NCBI GenBank assembly: GCA_015680685.1
Contig: MNCI01001967.1
Span: 258,736 to 322,735 of the forward strand
Source: Gnetum montanum
Taxonomy: Eukaryota > Streptophyta > Gnetopsida > Gnetales > Gnetaceae
DNA: 64,000 nt
Reading direction: 5' to 3'
The notes under the pieces are model-generated. The model was not told where the DNA came from. It made no database searches and was given only the letters and a program-made list of their open reading frames with translations. Position 1 is the first letter of the stretch. Every line of letters starts with the position of its first letter. Made by a program: the position numbers and the translations under genes. This document shows, one piece after another, positions 47,701 to 56,545 of the stretch.

Positions 47701-50700
47701 AATGCCTTTGCCCATCTTTTTAAAAGATATATAAAATATTTATCTAATTTATAACAACAATATCAATGTTAGCAAAATTCTTCATTAGGAACCAAAGCTA
47801 TAGTGTGAAGGAAAAAGGATTCAACAAGACTTAGATGATACAATCTAAAACATTAAAACCAAGAGAAAACACCTATTGTTGCATTACGTTATAAGTTCTG
47901 AATGGTTGTCACACAACCTTTCTATATCTATAGATAAAGGTGTGTTATATTTAGAATTTTATTTCAATTATGGTTGTAAGTTAACACGATTTTTTTAATA
48001 GCAATATGGCAAAATAAAAAATCAACTATGATATGCAATGCAATCCTGGCTTATAGGCCAGGTTTCTATAATGTCATTTCATGCCACTACCTAACCAAAT
48101 AAGCAAATCATACCTGTTCTTATTTTTTCTATGCTCAAGTTGAACTCTTCACTCTAGCCTAAAAGGTTAGTTAACAAATAATAATTCATATAGGCTCTTT
48201 ATATAACATTCTTATGTTAACCACATATAAATATCTCTATATTCATGCAAGATTCCAGGTATAGAAAAATGCATTTGCATGCAATTCAAAGTAAGGCATA
48301 GAAGAAACCTTTGAGTTCCTCAAGCCAAAAGCCCTCATATAATCAAACACAATATTTAATAAGATATCAATAGAGAAGTGCACACACATGCGACTAGAGC
48401 TTACATATACAAGGAACACACAATTAGAACTCACATAGAAACACTAACTCCAAAAAAGGGGGTAATTTCCCTTTCCCTCAACTTTAACCAAAGTTGAAAT
48501 CTACATAATCTAGTCGAAGGCAGACATGGCCAACCAACCCATCTTAGATGGCTTTCTTTCACTTTAGCACATGTTGTTACTGCCTTCAAAATTCCTTAAA
48601 TGAAAGAATGTCTGCATCTATTCTGTCCTGTAACATTCAACGTCTCTATCAACATTGGAATGTTTGCAATGTTAACATGGTGGCCTTGTTGGCACACTAA
48701 CATCCCACTCTTTCTTTTAGAGGGAATGAGTTCTTTACATGTGCCCACTGGCATAATGTCTGTGAGGAGAATAAACCAAGGAATGTGATCTTTTATTTAT
48801 TTGGTTAGAGCATCCTCAATAATGATTAAACAGTATAGGCTTCGTGAAAGTTGAAGTATTATTATGACAAAGTCAAAAGTTTCTTTATACACAGTCAACT
48901 CTTGTTATAGCTCTATCTTACATGTCTCGTACAAAACCTGGATATATTTCATTTATAAGTCTTGCCAAATAATATCCCTATGAATCACATTCCTTCTTTA
49001 GGTTCATTTTCTTACTGTAATTGTAACTCTGTGCTAAATCCTCGGAAAGTTTTGTCAAGTTTATTGTTGGAATTTATGGTTGGATCTTTAAGGGATGCAT
49101 GCTGTTGAACGATTGTAAACTTTTCAAAAGCGTGTAAACAGAATCTGGTTTTGTGTTTAAAGCTGTGTTATTTGCTGTTCGAAACTCAACTTTGGGCCTC
49201 TTTGGCAATTAGAATATGGGGATGCTTTCTATCTATAATTGGTTAGCCTAGAAGGAGCTGATCCCTTAACTTCCAAGTCCCAGGTGTAATGGCAGAAAAG
49301 TTCTGAGCAAGGTTTTGCACTTAATTCCAAATTCATGTGAAATGCTGTTGCCTTGAATGATCATTCAAAGACTTCATAGCCACATAGATTGTTAGAACAT
49401 AGATTTAGGGATACAATGTCACCAAAATGCAAAAGTGTAGCAAAATCCTAAGCATATTTATCAATTAGTCAATCCTAAGGTTTTAACACTGTTGAGGTCT
49501 GATGTAGAAGGCAAGAAACAATTTTATTTACATCACATTAGATCTAATAAACTAGATGCAGAAGCTCACTATCTCTCAGCCACTATTCCAATCAAGTATC
49601 TTAGTGCCATCATCAAGCTTCACCTATGTTTGCATTATCCTAGAATTGAAAATGGAAGATGGATTCGACTTTCCTGAAAAGAGCGCACCAATAGGTTGTG
49701 CAGTTTAAAAGCCCTTGAGGATGAGTTACATGTGTTTCTTTTTTATGTTAACTACCCATTTGAGACAATGTTATAATGTTGCAGCAAAAAATAAATATGA
49801 TTTGTTTTATTGCCCTTATTGGTGCTTAGTCAATTTGTAGAGTCTGTTTTTATCTTTCATAAAAATAATATATATACCTAATAGATCATATGGATCTTCC
49901 GACGTAATAAAGCTTCAGTTTTAGTTTCAGCATAACAGTAGTGAAATGCAACAAAATAGGTAATAATAGTAGTCTAATGTTCAAGATCATCTTAATCTTA
50001 AAATGATAAATTGCAAATATGATTATTGCAATAAAATTCAAAGAAGTGAAATGCAGTGAATCTATAAGTGCAATGATGGATAAACAATAAGGAATTAGAT
50101 TTGCCAATTAAAGATACAACTGTTGCAACATGATTGGATAACTGTTTTTAGTTTGAACAGGAGTAAAGAAATATATCAGTCGATGAGATGATTTGGGATT
50201 TGGTAGATTAAATGGATAAATGAGGTGGATCAGTTTTGTTGCACTATATATTGTGATTACCAAGCTCTTGATTGTTCTTCATTCCTTGGCTCTTTGTTCT
50301 TCTCACTTTGCTCTTGCTTTTCTTCTAGACTTCGAGAAACTTGTATTTCTGCTCATAGCAGGACCAGAAGATTCACTCAGGATAAGCGATCCTTTTTAAA
50401 TGGATGAAAACGCAGTTGTTGATGCATGGAGTCAATGGGTGATCATTTTTAAATAGATAAACACAGTTAAATGGAGAAATGATGATTTTTTAATTACTTG
50501 AAAATTCAGACTTTGGAGTACAAGATTACTTCTAAATCAATCAATGCTAGATTTCAGTGTGGTTACGATGTTCAAATTAACTTTTTTGGTATTCCATTAT
50601 TGTTCTTCCTCTTACTCTATGCAAGGGACAAAAATGCTGACAAATAGAAGCCTATTTGAGTCTCTATTTTTAAGAGCATAGGACACTACCTTAGTATCCC

Positions 50701-51564
50701 TGCAAGGAGTGAACGAAAATGGGTTCGGAATCATGCAGATAGTGTAGTTGATGTTTTTTTTTATCTCGTCAAATTCACTGGAAATATTTGAAAAGCATTT
50801 TAATAGTAAACTATTTCTTAGACATGTCATTGGTGCTAGCAAATCATCTTCATCAAGCTGTTATAATCAACAGCGGCACTGATGCATATACTTAGATAGA
50901 TTATCGAGATAACAAAGTAAATTAAAATTAAGTAATAGTAAATCATGCGAACTTAGGACTTGCACTTAATGGGTAAAATGAAAGAATGTTTTCTGATGTA
51001 CTTTCTTTGTGTGCTACAGAGCCCTCAAGATAGGATGGACAAAGGAGTTACTAATTTCAATGGAAGAAAACCAAAGACATATCGCGGGATGATAGCATAT
51101 GACATAGGATTAGGGTATATGTGATTGGTAATGATGATGAAATTGGACTTACACATGAATATTTATTTTTCTTTACCCCAATTTCTATTTTGTTCCCCTT
51201 TCCAAGTACACTCTGGTTTTAATACATGTGGGTTGCATTACAAATATGTTGATTTGATTTTTGTGCATGGATAGCTCAATTTTTTTCATTCCAACATTTT
51301 ATGGTGAATGTTTATTTATTCCAATTCTGCAGACCCATGACACCATCTGAAAAGGAGCACATATTGTAAGCATATATGGATTTCTTCGAAAGTATGTTTT
51401 ATTGCAATTAAATGGACTAAGATTAGGCTGTTTTAGCTTTTGTAAATCTATGAGATTACAACCTCAATACAATGCTGTGCAGGCTTCAGAAACCTTGTGG
51501 AGGTTATACATTTCTGCAGATTGTTCGGTCAGCAGGAAATGATCCTGATAAAGGAATGATATGA
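29642..51564 (+). CDS. Host gene, seven exons, 183-residue unknown protein
   Basis: Exons: 29642-29736, 31028-31064, 45526-45671, 48721-48784, 51020-51114, 51333-51365 and 51483-51564. Their lengths (95, 37, 146, 64, 95, 33, 82) sum to 552 bases, 184 codons with TGA. All six junctions are GT/AG and each keeps the frame. The product has a short hydrophobic stretch near residues 17-32 (ANMILSVAVVSNLYLG); a basic, aromatic middle (FWKFARYVVVKRHQRG, residues 48-63); a Cys/His cluster CAHWHNVC at 100-107; and a Gly/Pro-rich end with AYDIGLGPMTPSEKEHILLQ (140-159) and CGGYTFLQIV (162-171). I do not recognise the family. Introns are 1.3, 14.5, 3.0, 2.2, 0.2 and 0.1 kb; the large ones are packed with transposons. 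The last three exons are the best supported; the start exon and the donor of exon 4 are weak, and exons could be missing. Confidence 0.6.
31028..31064 (+). CDS. Host gene exon 2
   Basis: Acceptor ...GCCGCATTGTAG; 37 bases; donor AAG/GTGGGTAAG. In the only frame that also opens into exon 3 it reads GYGSKTAPFVFK. It lies about 110 bp before an RTE insertion. Confidence 0.55.
31175..32090 (+). pseudogene. RTE-type LINE, RT to 3' end
   Basis: RT motifs are IIDLEKAYDRVPR (about 31235), QGSMISLYVFAIVMVELAKK (about 31370-31430) and the catalytic MLFVDDIVLVD (about 31453-31485; FADD appears as FVDD). Then come RIPTRLKGKF and the typical RTE tail CCCATGTAGTTGGGATAAGG followed by GAT repeats at about 32075. 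Many stops. It sits in intron 2 in the sense direction. Confidence 0.85.
32091..32850 (+). pseudogene. Second RTE-type LINE 3' fragment
   Basis: It begins at LVDKTQE-like coding (after the VDD motif of the family), passes RIPIKLQRKF-like sequence near 32390, AAAGCCACCAAAAGG near 32690, and ends with GGCTAGGATGATGATGATAA. It lies head-to-tail after the previous copy. Confidence 0.8.
33390..33910 (-). pseudogene. L1-type LINE C-terminal fragment, antisense in intron 2
   Basis: Minus-strand frames give WNLKHIQDINYALLGKIV and LWVQVMKAKYLYDG (about 33900-33780), the usual post-RT block of plant L1 pol. The zf-RVT domain follows at 33691-33395: PRIHLFASKMLHRKLSNGQ, then a C-x2-C pair and H...C. 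Frameshifts separate the two parts. Confidence 0.8.
34195..34680. repeat. Dispersed repeat and SINE-like fragment
   Basis: 34195-34350 matches 3160-3300 in a diverged form. 34605-34675, read on the minus strand, has a tRNA-like A box (TTAGCTTAGTAATAA) and B box (TATTCAATTCC), the same family as the SINE-like copy at 36833. Confidence 0.45.
34681..35589. other. Intron 2, nothing recognised
   Basis: AT-rich sequence with stops in all frames. I see no repeat family or motif. Confidence 0.5.
35590..36215 (+). mobile_element. RTE-type LINE 3' fragment
   Basis: Starts at the YLGSLV-like region (TTTAGATACTTGGGGTCACT), passes GATGAGAAGATTAAG and TGGTTTGCAAGTATG, and ends ACCCCATGTAGTTGG plus a GATGATG tract. 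It is collinear with 31490-32085, without coding capacity. Confidence 0.82.
36833..36980 (-). repeat. tRNA-headed SINE-like element
   Basis: Read on the minus strand: AACCTAGTGGTAAG (A box), 28 bp later GGGTTCAATTC (B box), then a body with TATAAAGTTC and ATATATCTTGGGTTG, ending CGGGTTCCAACACC. It is about 148 bp. The same order recurs on the plus strand at 63691-63890 and in parts at 3396-3470. There is no poly-A tail. The pol III boxes are sequence matches only. Confidence 0.55.
37050..37570. repeat. Tandem duplication, 261-bp period
   Basis: From GTTGGCCTATGTTGATGG (37065) the next 250 bases recur from 37326 with few differences, through AGAGGAACATTTTCAATTTC, TACCATAGTTCTATGTATAC and TTTGCTGCCTACC. 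No coding content. It is in intron 2. Confidence 0.85.
37590..37815 (-). mobile_element. RTE-type LINE 3' fragment, antisense
   Basis: ACCATCTAAGACACCATTT, TAATAGAAGTCACACC and AACATTTAGCATCCATCC are the reverse complement of the RTE 3' region (compare 28960-29130). No coding capacity. Confidence 0.6.
37816..39521. other. Intron 2, nothing recognised
   Basis: AT-rich. Open frames at 39122-39429 are made of T-rich repeats (poly-Phe) and are not credible genes. Confidence 0.5.
39522..39914 (-). repeat. 3' LTR of the antisense copia element (393 bp)
   Basis: As written on the plus strand it runs TGTTAAACTTTATGG to ATTCTTACA. It is collinear with 42492-42869, e.g. shared GAAGATCTTCTTGCCTATG and CAAGGGACCCCAACAACCTT. 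The last bases carry one change (TTACA for TGACA). Confidence 0.9.
40230..41065 (-). pseudogene. Copia reverse transcriptase and RNase H remnant
   Basis: On the minus strand, WVYKTKSNLLKISNDIE, EGIEYHETFSKAL and ALVTHFELELPQIDVKN are the N-terminal copia RT signature (W-x-YK-K...GIDY-ETFSPV...QLDVK-AFLHG). The FLHG region and the YVDD loop are missing or shifted. Further down, WLRNVIFGLKVIGSITRPIK and KKHEADIQHINTKL are the end of copia RNase H. Many stops. Confidence 0.78.
42129..42491. other. GC-richer segment beside the copia primer site
   Basis: This segment is clearly richer in G and C than its surroundings and stays open over most of its length on both strands. Plus strand: SVEYCQVPKNCLLWAYDTC onward to 42520. 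Minus strand: REPLVVRAINEQPTQGDKAS and later ADIESIIMKIEKNGQAI in another frame. It occupies the gag position of the element. It may be a gag remnant (minus strand) or captured host sequence; I cannot decide. Confidence 0.4.
42479..42490 (-). other. Primer-binding site of the antisense copia element
   Basis: The minus strand reads TGGTACCAGAGC, one change from the initiator tRNA-Met complement TGGTATCAGAGC. It starts one base inside the 5' LTR. Confidence 0.85.
42492..42869 (-). repeat. 5' LTR of the antisense copia element (378 bp)
   Basis: Plus-strand ends TGTTAGACTTTATG and ATTCTGACA, i.e. TGTCAGA...TCTAACA in element orientation, typical of copia. Confidence 0.9.
42870..45525. other. Intron 2, mostly unassigned
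   Basis: AT-rich, with a two-unit tandem repeat at 43540-43651. Around 44398-44500 a plus-strand frame reads VEAVGVQESIERAKEKDVYG then DWLMFISR. This resembles the YG-x-W-(L/M) start of the tail of plant LINE ORF1 proteins, but it is too short to be sure. Nothing else is recognisable. Confidence 0.4.
43540..43651. repeat. Two-unit tandem repeat, 56-bp period
   Basis: GGTCATTGGTAGGTGGTGCT at 43541 and GGTCGTTGGTAGGTGGTGCT at 43597. Both are followed by -ACATAAAGGTGTGGAC-like sequence (A/G variants) and AGTTGGTGATG. Confidence 0.85.
45526..45671 (+). CDS. Host gene exon 3
   Basis: A pyrimidine-rich acceptor (TTTTTTCTTTTG...AAAATGTAG) and a strong donor, GTAAGT. The 146 bases are open throughout in one frame, starting ITSFWKFARYVVV and ending PVDCKLDYQ with two bases carried over. 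Its base composition is richer in GC than the surrounding intron. Confidence 0.62.
45950..46655. repeat. Tandem duplication, about 359-bp period, in intron 3
   Basis: From TTGCACTTTGATGAATCAAG (45950) the sequence recurs from 46309, including GTCATGAACATTTATGTACA, TGAGTCTAAAAGATT-like text and CTGAGTGTGATATGACC. A frame in each unit reads FDESRVLINYSCHDHTHVNR, but upstream context differs and no family is recognised. Confidence 0.88.
46656..48720. other. Intron 3 remainder, nothing recognised
   Basis: AT-rich; the T/Phe-rich open frame at 47521-47754 is low complexity. No repeat family identified. Confidence 0.5.
48721..48784 (+). CDS. Host gene exon 4
   Basis: A strong acceptor (CCCACTCTTTCTTTTAG). 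Reading in phase from exon 3 gives EGNEFFTCAHWHNVCEENK then PRN, with a Cys/His cluster. The donor that keeps frame with exon 5 (AAT/GTGATC) is weak. A stronger donor at 48762 (TCT/GTGAGG) would need a further exon of length 3n+2 that I did not find. Confidence 0.5.
48785..51019. other. Intron 4, nothing recognised
   Basis: AT-rich. The region 49492-49677 is open (KQFYLHHIRSNKLDAEAHYL) but lacks a usable donor and does not join in frame to the exons. A tract at 50335-50390 after a good acceptor was also tested without a fit. Confidence 0.45.
51020..51114 (+). CDS. Host gene exon 5
   Basis: Acceptor CTTTGTGTGCTACAG, donor TTAGG/GTATAT. It codes for SPQDRMDKGVTNFNGRKPK and TYRGMIAYDIGL in one open frame, leaving GG for exon 6. 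The other two frames are closed by stops or fail at the next junction. Confidence 0.8.
51333..51365 (+). CDS. Host gene exon 6 (33-bp microexon)
   Basis: TTCCAATTCTGCAG then 33 coding bases (PMTPSEKEHI with split codons on both sides), donor GTAAGC. It is flanked by short introns of 218 and 117 bp. The phase fits on both sides. Confidence 0.82.
51483..51564 (+). CDS. Host gene exon 7 (end)
   Basis: Acceptor AATGCTGTGCAG. It codes for LQKPCGGYTFLQIVRSAG and NDPDKGMI, then TGA at 51562-51564. AT-rich sequence that may be the 3' UTR follows to about 51790. Confidence 0.82.
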
Positions 51565-52569
51565 TCTTTTAGTACTGCATTCTTCCAGAGTTGTCTCTCC
51601 TGCGGATATTTCTTCACATTTAATCTGAAAGCTTAAAATTTTTGTAAAAAATGGTACAACATTTTATTTCCAAGTTTGTAAATATCTAATTATTTGGAAA
51701 TATCTTCAATCCAAAGACAACAGGATATCTGCTCCTTGGTTGAAGAATTTTAGTTTTTACATGTTGTCGGGGTCATCGTAGCAGAAATTTGTTGGTGTTA
51801 GTTGCACAATCCTCTGTAAGATCGGTGATCTGAATAGGTTACGATTGAGATGTACAAACAGAATGCAAAAATAGTTAAAATTGAACAATACAATAGATTT
51901 AGGTGATTTTTAAATGTAATTAAAAATAATTCATTTTCAGTATTTTAGAAAATGATTAATGACAACGAAGGTATGGGCTAAAAGTTCACTATGTTTTTGC
52001 TTAGCCAGGTTTGGTAAGTTATTGACTCCATTAAGATGGTTTACTGTAACTCTTTGGATTTGTGCCTTTGCAAACATTCTCAGGTAAGACAGTTAACATA
52101 TTGGTCATTTTGATTAGATAGGGTAACCACATATGATGGTCGTTCTGGCAACTCATGTTTTCACTTAAAACATTTTTAAATAAAAAATAATTATGTAAGA
52201 ACCCAATGCAAGGATGTTTTGATCTTTTCCATTACATGATTTTCTAAATAAAATGTTAGGTTTATATCTAGCAAACTTGTTGATTCCATGAATGGAGGGA
52301 GTAGGTGATTATAATAAAGAAAACATTTAATACAAATAGCATTGAAGATGAATACTATATTTTCTTTCAATGTATTATATTTTGGCACATTACAATGTCT
52401 TATATTTCAGCATATTACACATAAGTGAAACATTACAATTACAAATTTTGGTTGATTTTTTTTATGTTACTAAGAATATTTGGTATTTTTTGGCGATTTG
52501 GAAATTTTGGGCTTTTGATGGATCACAAATTTGCTTTGGGCTTTAGTGTTTTGATGATTTAAGATTCAA
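51565..52569. other. Downstream of the host gene
   Basis: Presumed 3' UTR up to about 51790, without a clear AATAAA at a convincing distance. It is followed by AT-rich sequence in which I recognise nothing. Confidence 0.4.
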
Positions 52570-52819
52570 CATGTTGTATGCTAAGGCCAAGCAAAAAGCA
52601 ACGTATTCCATTTCAAGTAGTTTGGGTAAGTATAACAAATGGGGTTTCAATAGTACGAGATGAATGAAATAACATGGTTGCAACTTTGAAATCCATGGTT
52701 TTTAGGATTGTGCAATTAAAATCCATGCTTGAAGCCATGGTAAAAAAAAAAAAAGGTACAAACTGTTCCAACCACTCTAAAATTGAAAGATTCATTATCA
52801 AATGTTGAACTAACTCAAG

Positions 52820-53290
52820 TTCGACTAATATGGATACTCTACAGTCAAAGTTGAATTCTTTTGAATCAAAAATAATTGCTCACTCAAGCTTAGAAGTAGT
52901 TATTGAGAAAATGCATGAGGATGAAAAATGTGATAAGATTCAAAATTTTCGGGTTGTGGGAGTTCTTGAAAAACATGATGAGGATCTTTTGTAGGTCATG
53001 CTAGATTTCTTTATGAAACAAATACACATTTCTTTTACCTTGATAATTAGTGTAAATAGACTTGGTCCTAAGGGAGATAAGCCTTGGCAGATTCTTGTTA
53101 AGTTTGCTAATTGGGGTGGAAGAGGTAAGGTTTGGAATAACAAAAGTATATTGAAAGGATAGAAGATTTGGATTAATGAACACTTACCAAAAAAAAGTTT
53201 GCAAAAAAAGCAAGAAGAATAGTCAAAAGCTAAACAAGCTTATGTTGAAGGTAAAATTGTTTATTTGAACTATAAATGTATCATAGTCAT
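52820..53290 (+). pseudogene. LINE ORF1, L1 ORF1p (Transposase_22) like
   Basis: One frame with few stops reads FRVVGVLEKHDEDLL, ISVNRLGPKGDKPWQILVKF, WNNKSILKG and WINEHLPKKSLQKKQEE, followed by AKQAYVEGKIVYLN. This follows the RRM-plus-CTD pattern of L1 ORF1p: N-RVVG, HR-LGP, RP-ILVKF, K-LKG--I-I-EDLP, then A-K-G-I. Such a protein binds the element's RNA as a trimer. Typical plant L1 ORF1 proteins instead have a DUF4283/zinc-knuckle layout. Confidence 0.6.
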
Positions 53291-53330
53291 AAGAGAGGGC
53301 AAATCCTCCAAAATAAGGATTTTCTTCTTC

Positions 53331-53780
53331 TACATGTGGTTTCCTTAATGTTGAAGGTTCAATGGTTGATAAAGTTTCTGCTTTAGATACTAGACATTTC
53401 TTCAATGATTTTAATCTTCTTTGTTTTTTTTGGTTGAAATGTTGGAAGAAGAAAATTCTCCGATTGTATTTATTTTAGGCTTTCATATCATTTCTGTTAG
53501 AAATAAGCATTCCAAGGAGAGAGGTAGGCCTTCTAGTGGTATTGCTTGTTTAATTAAAAAGTCTAGAGATCATTTCATTAAATTCTTCTTCTACATGTGA
53601 TTTCCTTAATGTTGAAGGTTCATTGGCTAGTCATTTCTTCAATGATTTTGATCTTCTTCTTCTTTTGCTGAAACTTTGGAAGAAGAAAATTCTTTGATTG
53701 TATTTATTCTAGGCTTTCATATCATTTCTATTAGAAATAAGTATTTTAAGACAAGGGGTAGACCTTCTGGTAAGTTCAAA
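53331..53780. repeat. Tandem duplication, 261-bp period, inside the LINE
   Basis: TTCTTCTACATGTG-GGTTTCC and the following ORF1/endonuclease junction sequence recur from 53592. Both units contain GATTGTATTTATT-TAGG and CTTTCATATCATTTCT, then AGAAATAAG. It duplicates the endonuclease start (ILGFHIISVRNK / ILGFHIISIRNK). Confidence 0.85.
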
Positions 53781-54250
53781 GATCATTCCATTAAGGTGCA
53801 CAAAGTTGATTATAATAACCAATATTTGTGAATTAAGGTTCAAGGCCTTTCAAAGGTTCTTTATATTGCTTTTTGTTATTTTGCTTTAGGGGATTTTTCT
53901 ATTTACAATTATGTTAATCTTTCACAAGAGCATCCTTTTCAGTCTTTGGGTTTCTTTGTGGAGATTTTAATGCTCTTGTAGAAAAAAGTTAGATTCAAAG
54001 GCTTATTTGGAATTCTCAATTAAAGTTCAGTGAAGAGCTCTATTTAGTTCACAAAAGATCATCTACTGATCATATTACAAATTAGAGGGGTATTCATTTA
54101 TCAGAATGGGATTATTCCTTTGATTTTTTAATTCTTAATAGCATCCACAAATCTCGTTTCTCCTCTCATTTCACCTTTACTAGACACTAAGGTAACTCTT
54201 TTATTGATATTCTCTTGTCTATTCTTGACAATATAGACACAGTGAAAAAC
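53440..54250 (+). pseudogene. LINE endonuclease (EEP type) remnant
   Basis: SKERGRPSSGIACLIKK (about 53513-53563) corresponds to the RG-SGG-hydrophobic block of LINE endonucleases. VLYIAFCYFALGDFSIYNY (about 53858-53915) matches the catalytic-core strand and loop. Later blocks are shifted. It would nick target DNA to prime reverse transcription. Confidence 0.55.
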
Positions 54251-54949
54251 TTTCAAGTGGGAGAAAAGCTCATAGAATCTCCTTCTCATTACCTAAAATT
54301 CACTATTGTTACTTCAATTCATCATATTCACTACAAGAAATGTAGAATTTGTCATCTCACAGAAGACTTTCATTAGTATTCTCAAACAAGAGTGACTAAT
54401 ATGTTAGTTAATAATGACAATGAGTTAGATTTGACTAATGTTCTTTTTTCTATAGTTATGTGTAGATTAAGAAGAGGCCTACTTGTAGAAAATCTTGGTT
54501 TGATGTGGACTGTTTGACAACTCGTCAAGATGTTTTAGCTTCACATTTTGATGTTTCAATGTTGAAGAATTATAGAAAGATTATTTAATTTTTAAAAAAT
54601 ATAAGTTCACTAAAGAAAAGAAAAAAAGAATGATTAGTGATCTCAAATCCAAAAAGCTTTTAGAATTTCTTCCAAGACAGATAGCAACATGGTTGGGATA
54701 TTTCCTTATCAACTATTCAAACTTTCTTTAATAAAATTTTTGATCAAGAAGCTCCCCCTATTGTACAAGATAACTCTAATGTTCTTGAGTTATCCCTTGA
54801 TGTTTCTGCAGGAATTTAAAGGTTATCTTCTAAGAAAGGTGGGAATGTTAAGGGATTATTACATACAAAGCTTCTTAAATGTGATGGTCCATTGGTGTGG
54901 AAAGTAGCTTGCAATATTCTTAATAAAGGGCTTTCACATGGTTTAGATC

Positions 54950-55940
54950 GCTCTTGTTGTTTTAGTTGAGTAGTCATACTTGTCAAAAAGGGAGATGGGA
55001 TAGATCTTAATAATTACTGATTGATTGCAATCAATCAGTTTTCACTAATCTTTTGGGCATTATTTTGGAGAATAAAATTAGTTCATGAGTAGAAATGCAA
55101 GATCTTCATGCTTAGTCACAAGCAAGCTGCAGGAGAAATCATTCTACTATACACCATCTAATAACTTTATGTTATTGTGTGGGCAAAGCAAAAAGGCCCA
55201 ACCATACAACTTTTATCTTTTTTTGTTGATTTTTCCGAGGCTTATGATTCTATTGCTTGAGATAAAGCTTGGAAGAAATTAGATAGCATTAACATTCTAC
55301 AAGATCTTCTTTCTATTGCTAAAAGAATCTATGAGATGGTTAACATTCTTATTGAAGATAATCTTTCTAGAGAAGAAACAATTCTCAATAACTCAATTGG
55401 AGTTAAACAAGGTTTTTCTTTATTCCCTACCCTTTTTGGCATATTTATAGATGAATTAAAGGAATCAATGCAAAATGCCTCTACTCATGCTATGTTAGTG
55501 AATGGATTAGTTTTGAACATGCTTCTCTCTATAGATGATGTGGCCTTGATTGTAAAATCAACTATAAGATTAAATTATATGCTTCAACTTCTCCATGACT
55601 ACTACAACCATTCTAGTATAAAAGTTAATATTGATAAGACTAAAATTCTAGTTTGTGATATTAGAAATAGAAATTACATTTTTTTTCTTTGAGACAAAAG
55701 ACTTGATATATGTGAATCTTATAAATATTTGGGAGTTGAATTTGCTATTAATTATAGTTGGAATACCCTTGTTGCTCAAAAGGTTTCAAGTGGCATGCGA
55801 ACTCTATTTGCTCTACGAAATAATTGCAATAAGAACAAATTTTGGCATGGGAGATCAGAAGGAAAGTTTTTCACAATCTTCTTTAACTTGTATTATTGTA
55901 TGGGTGTGTTGCATGAGGACCTTTTCTTTCTACACATAAT
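54950..55940 (+). pseudogene. LINE reverse transcriptase
   Basis: Motifs: FFVDFSEAYDSIA (about 55220-55258, first catalytic Asp), SIGVKQGFSLFPTLFGIFID (about 55396-55455) and LLSIDDVALIVKS (about 55523-55561, YADD replaced by SIDD). Then SIKVNIDKTKILVCD (about 55615-55660) and SYKYLGVEF. A stop and a frameshift lie near 55690. Confidence 0.8.
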
Positions 55941-56399
55941 TTGAAAAATTAAAGCATGTTCAAAAATAGTTTCTTGTATGTGAATTTCAAGTGAAAATGT
56001 AGACTTCTTATGATATCATACTTTTAAAAGAAAATTTGCTTCCTCTTAAAGTTGAAGCCCTTTGTCAATTTATTGATTATACTGAGAAGTTAAGTCACAT
56101 GGAGGAACTCAATCATGCTAAGGAGATAATAAATGGTACACAAGAAAATGAATGGTTGCATTAAGGAAAATATGGCTTCAGTCATAGAATATTGTAATAG
56201 AGGATGTTCCTTTAAATAAAAGGTCCTTTCAGAAGATTAAAAGAAAAAGTTTTGGCAAAAGTTTGGTTGAACACATCAAGGTAAAAACATTTTTATTTAC
56301 ATTTTGTTAGAGGAGGTTTGTTATCTAGTACTCAAAACTATCCATTCTCACCTATTTTTATGCATGTAAGGAATCAAATTGCTAGAGAAAAAATAAGCT

Positions 56400-56545
56400 C
56401 TCATCATCTCCTTATTGAGATAGGTCATTAGATCAATTTACTGAGAGAAGAGTATATTTATAGGTTGTGCAAGAAAAGCATAGAAGATGAAGAACATATC
56501 TTTTTATTTTGCCCATCTTTGGTTCACATTTGAATGGATTATAAT
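56400..56545 (+). pseudogene. LINE zf-RVT-like C-terminus
   Basis: YRLCKKSIEDEEHIFLFCPS (about 56460-56520) keeps the final C...H...C arrangement of the zinc-binding end of LINE pol proteins. Confidence 0.55.

Noticed and set aside
48600-48788. Open frame of 62 codons as a separate gene
   Set aside because: The part after 48720 is used as exon 4 in another frame; the upstream part ends at a good splice acceptor and has no domain.
49492-49677. Possible extra exon of the host gene
   Set aside because: No suitable donor, and it does not join in frame to exon 4 or exon 5.
50335-50390. Possible microexon after a good acceptor (CTTTTCTTCTAG)
   Set aside because: It could fit only with a very weak donor after 14 bases; less plausible than direct joining of exons 4 and 5.
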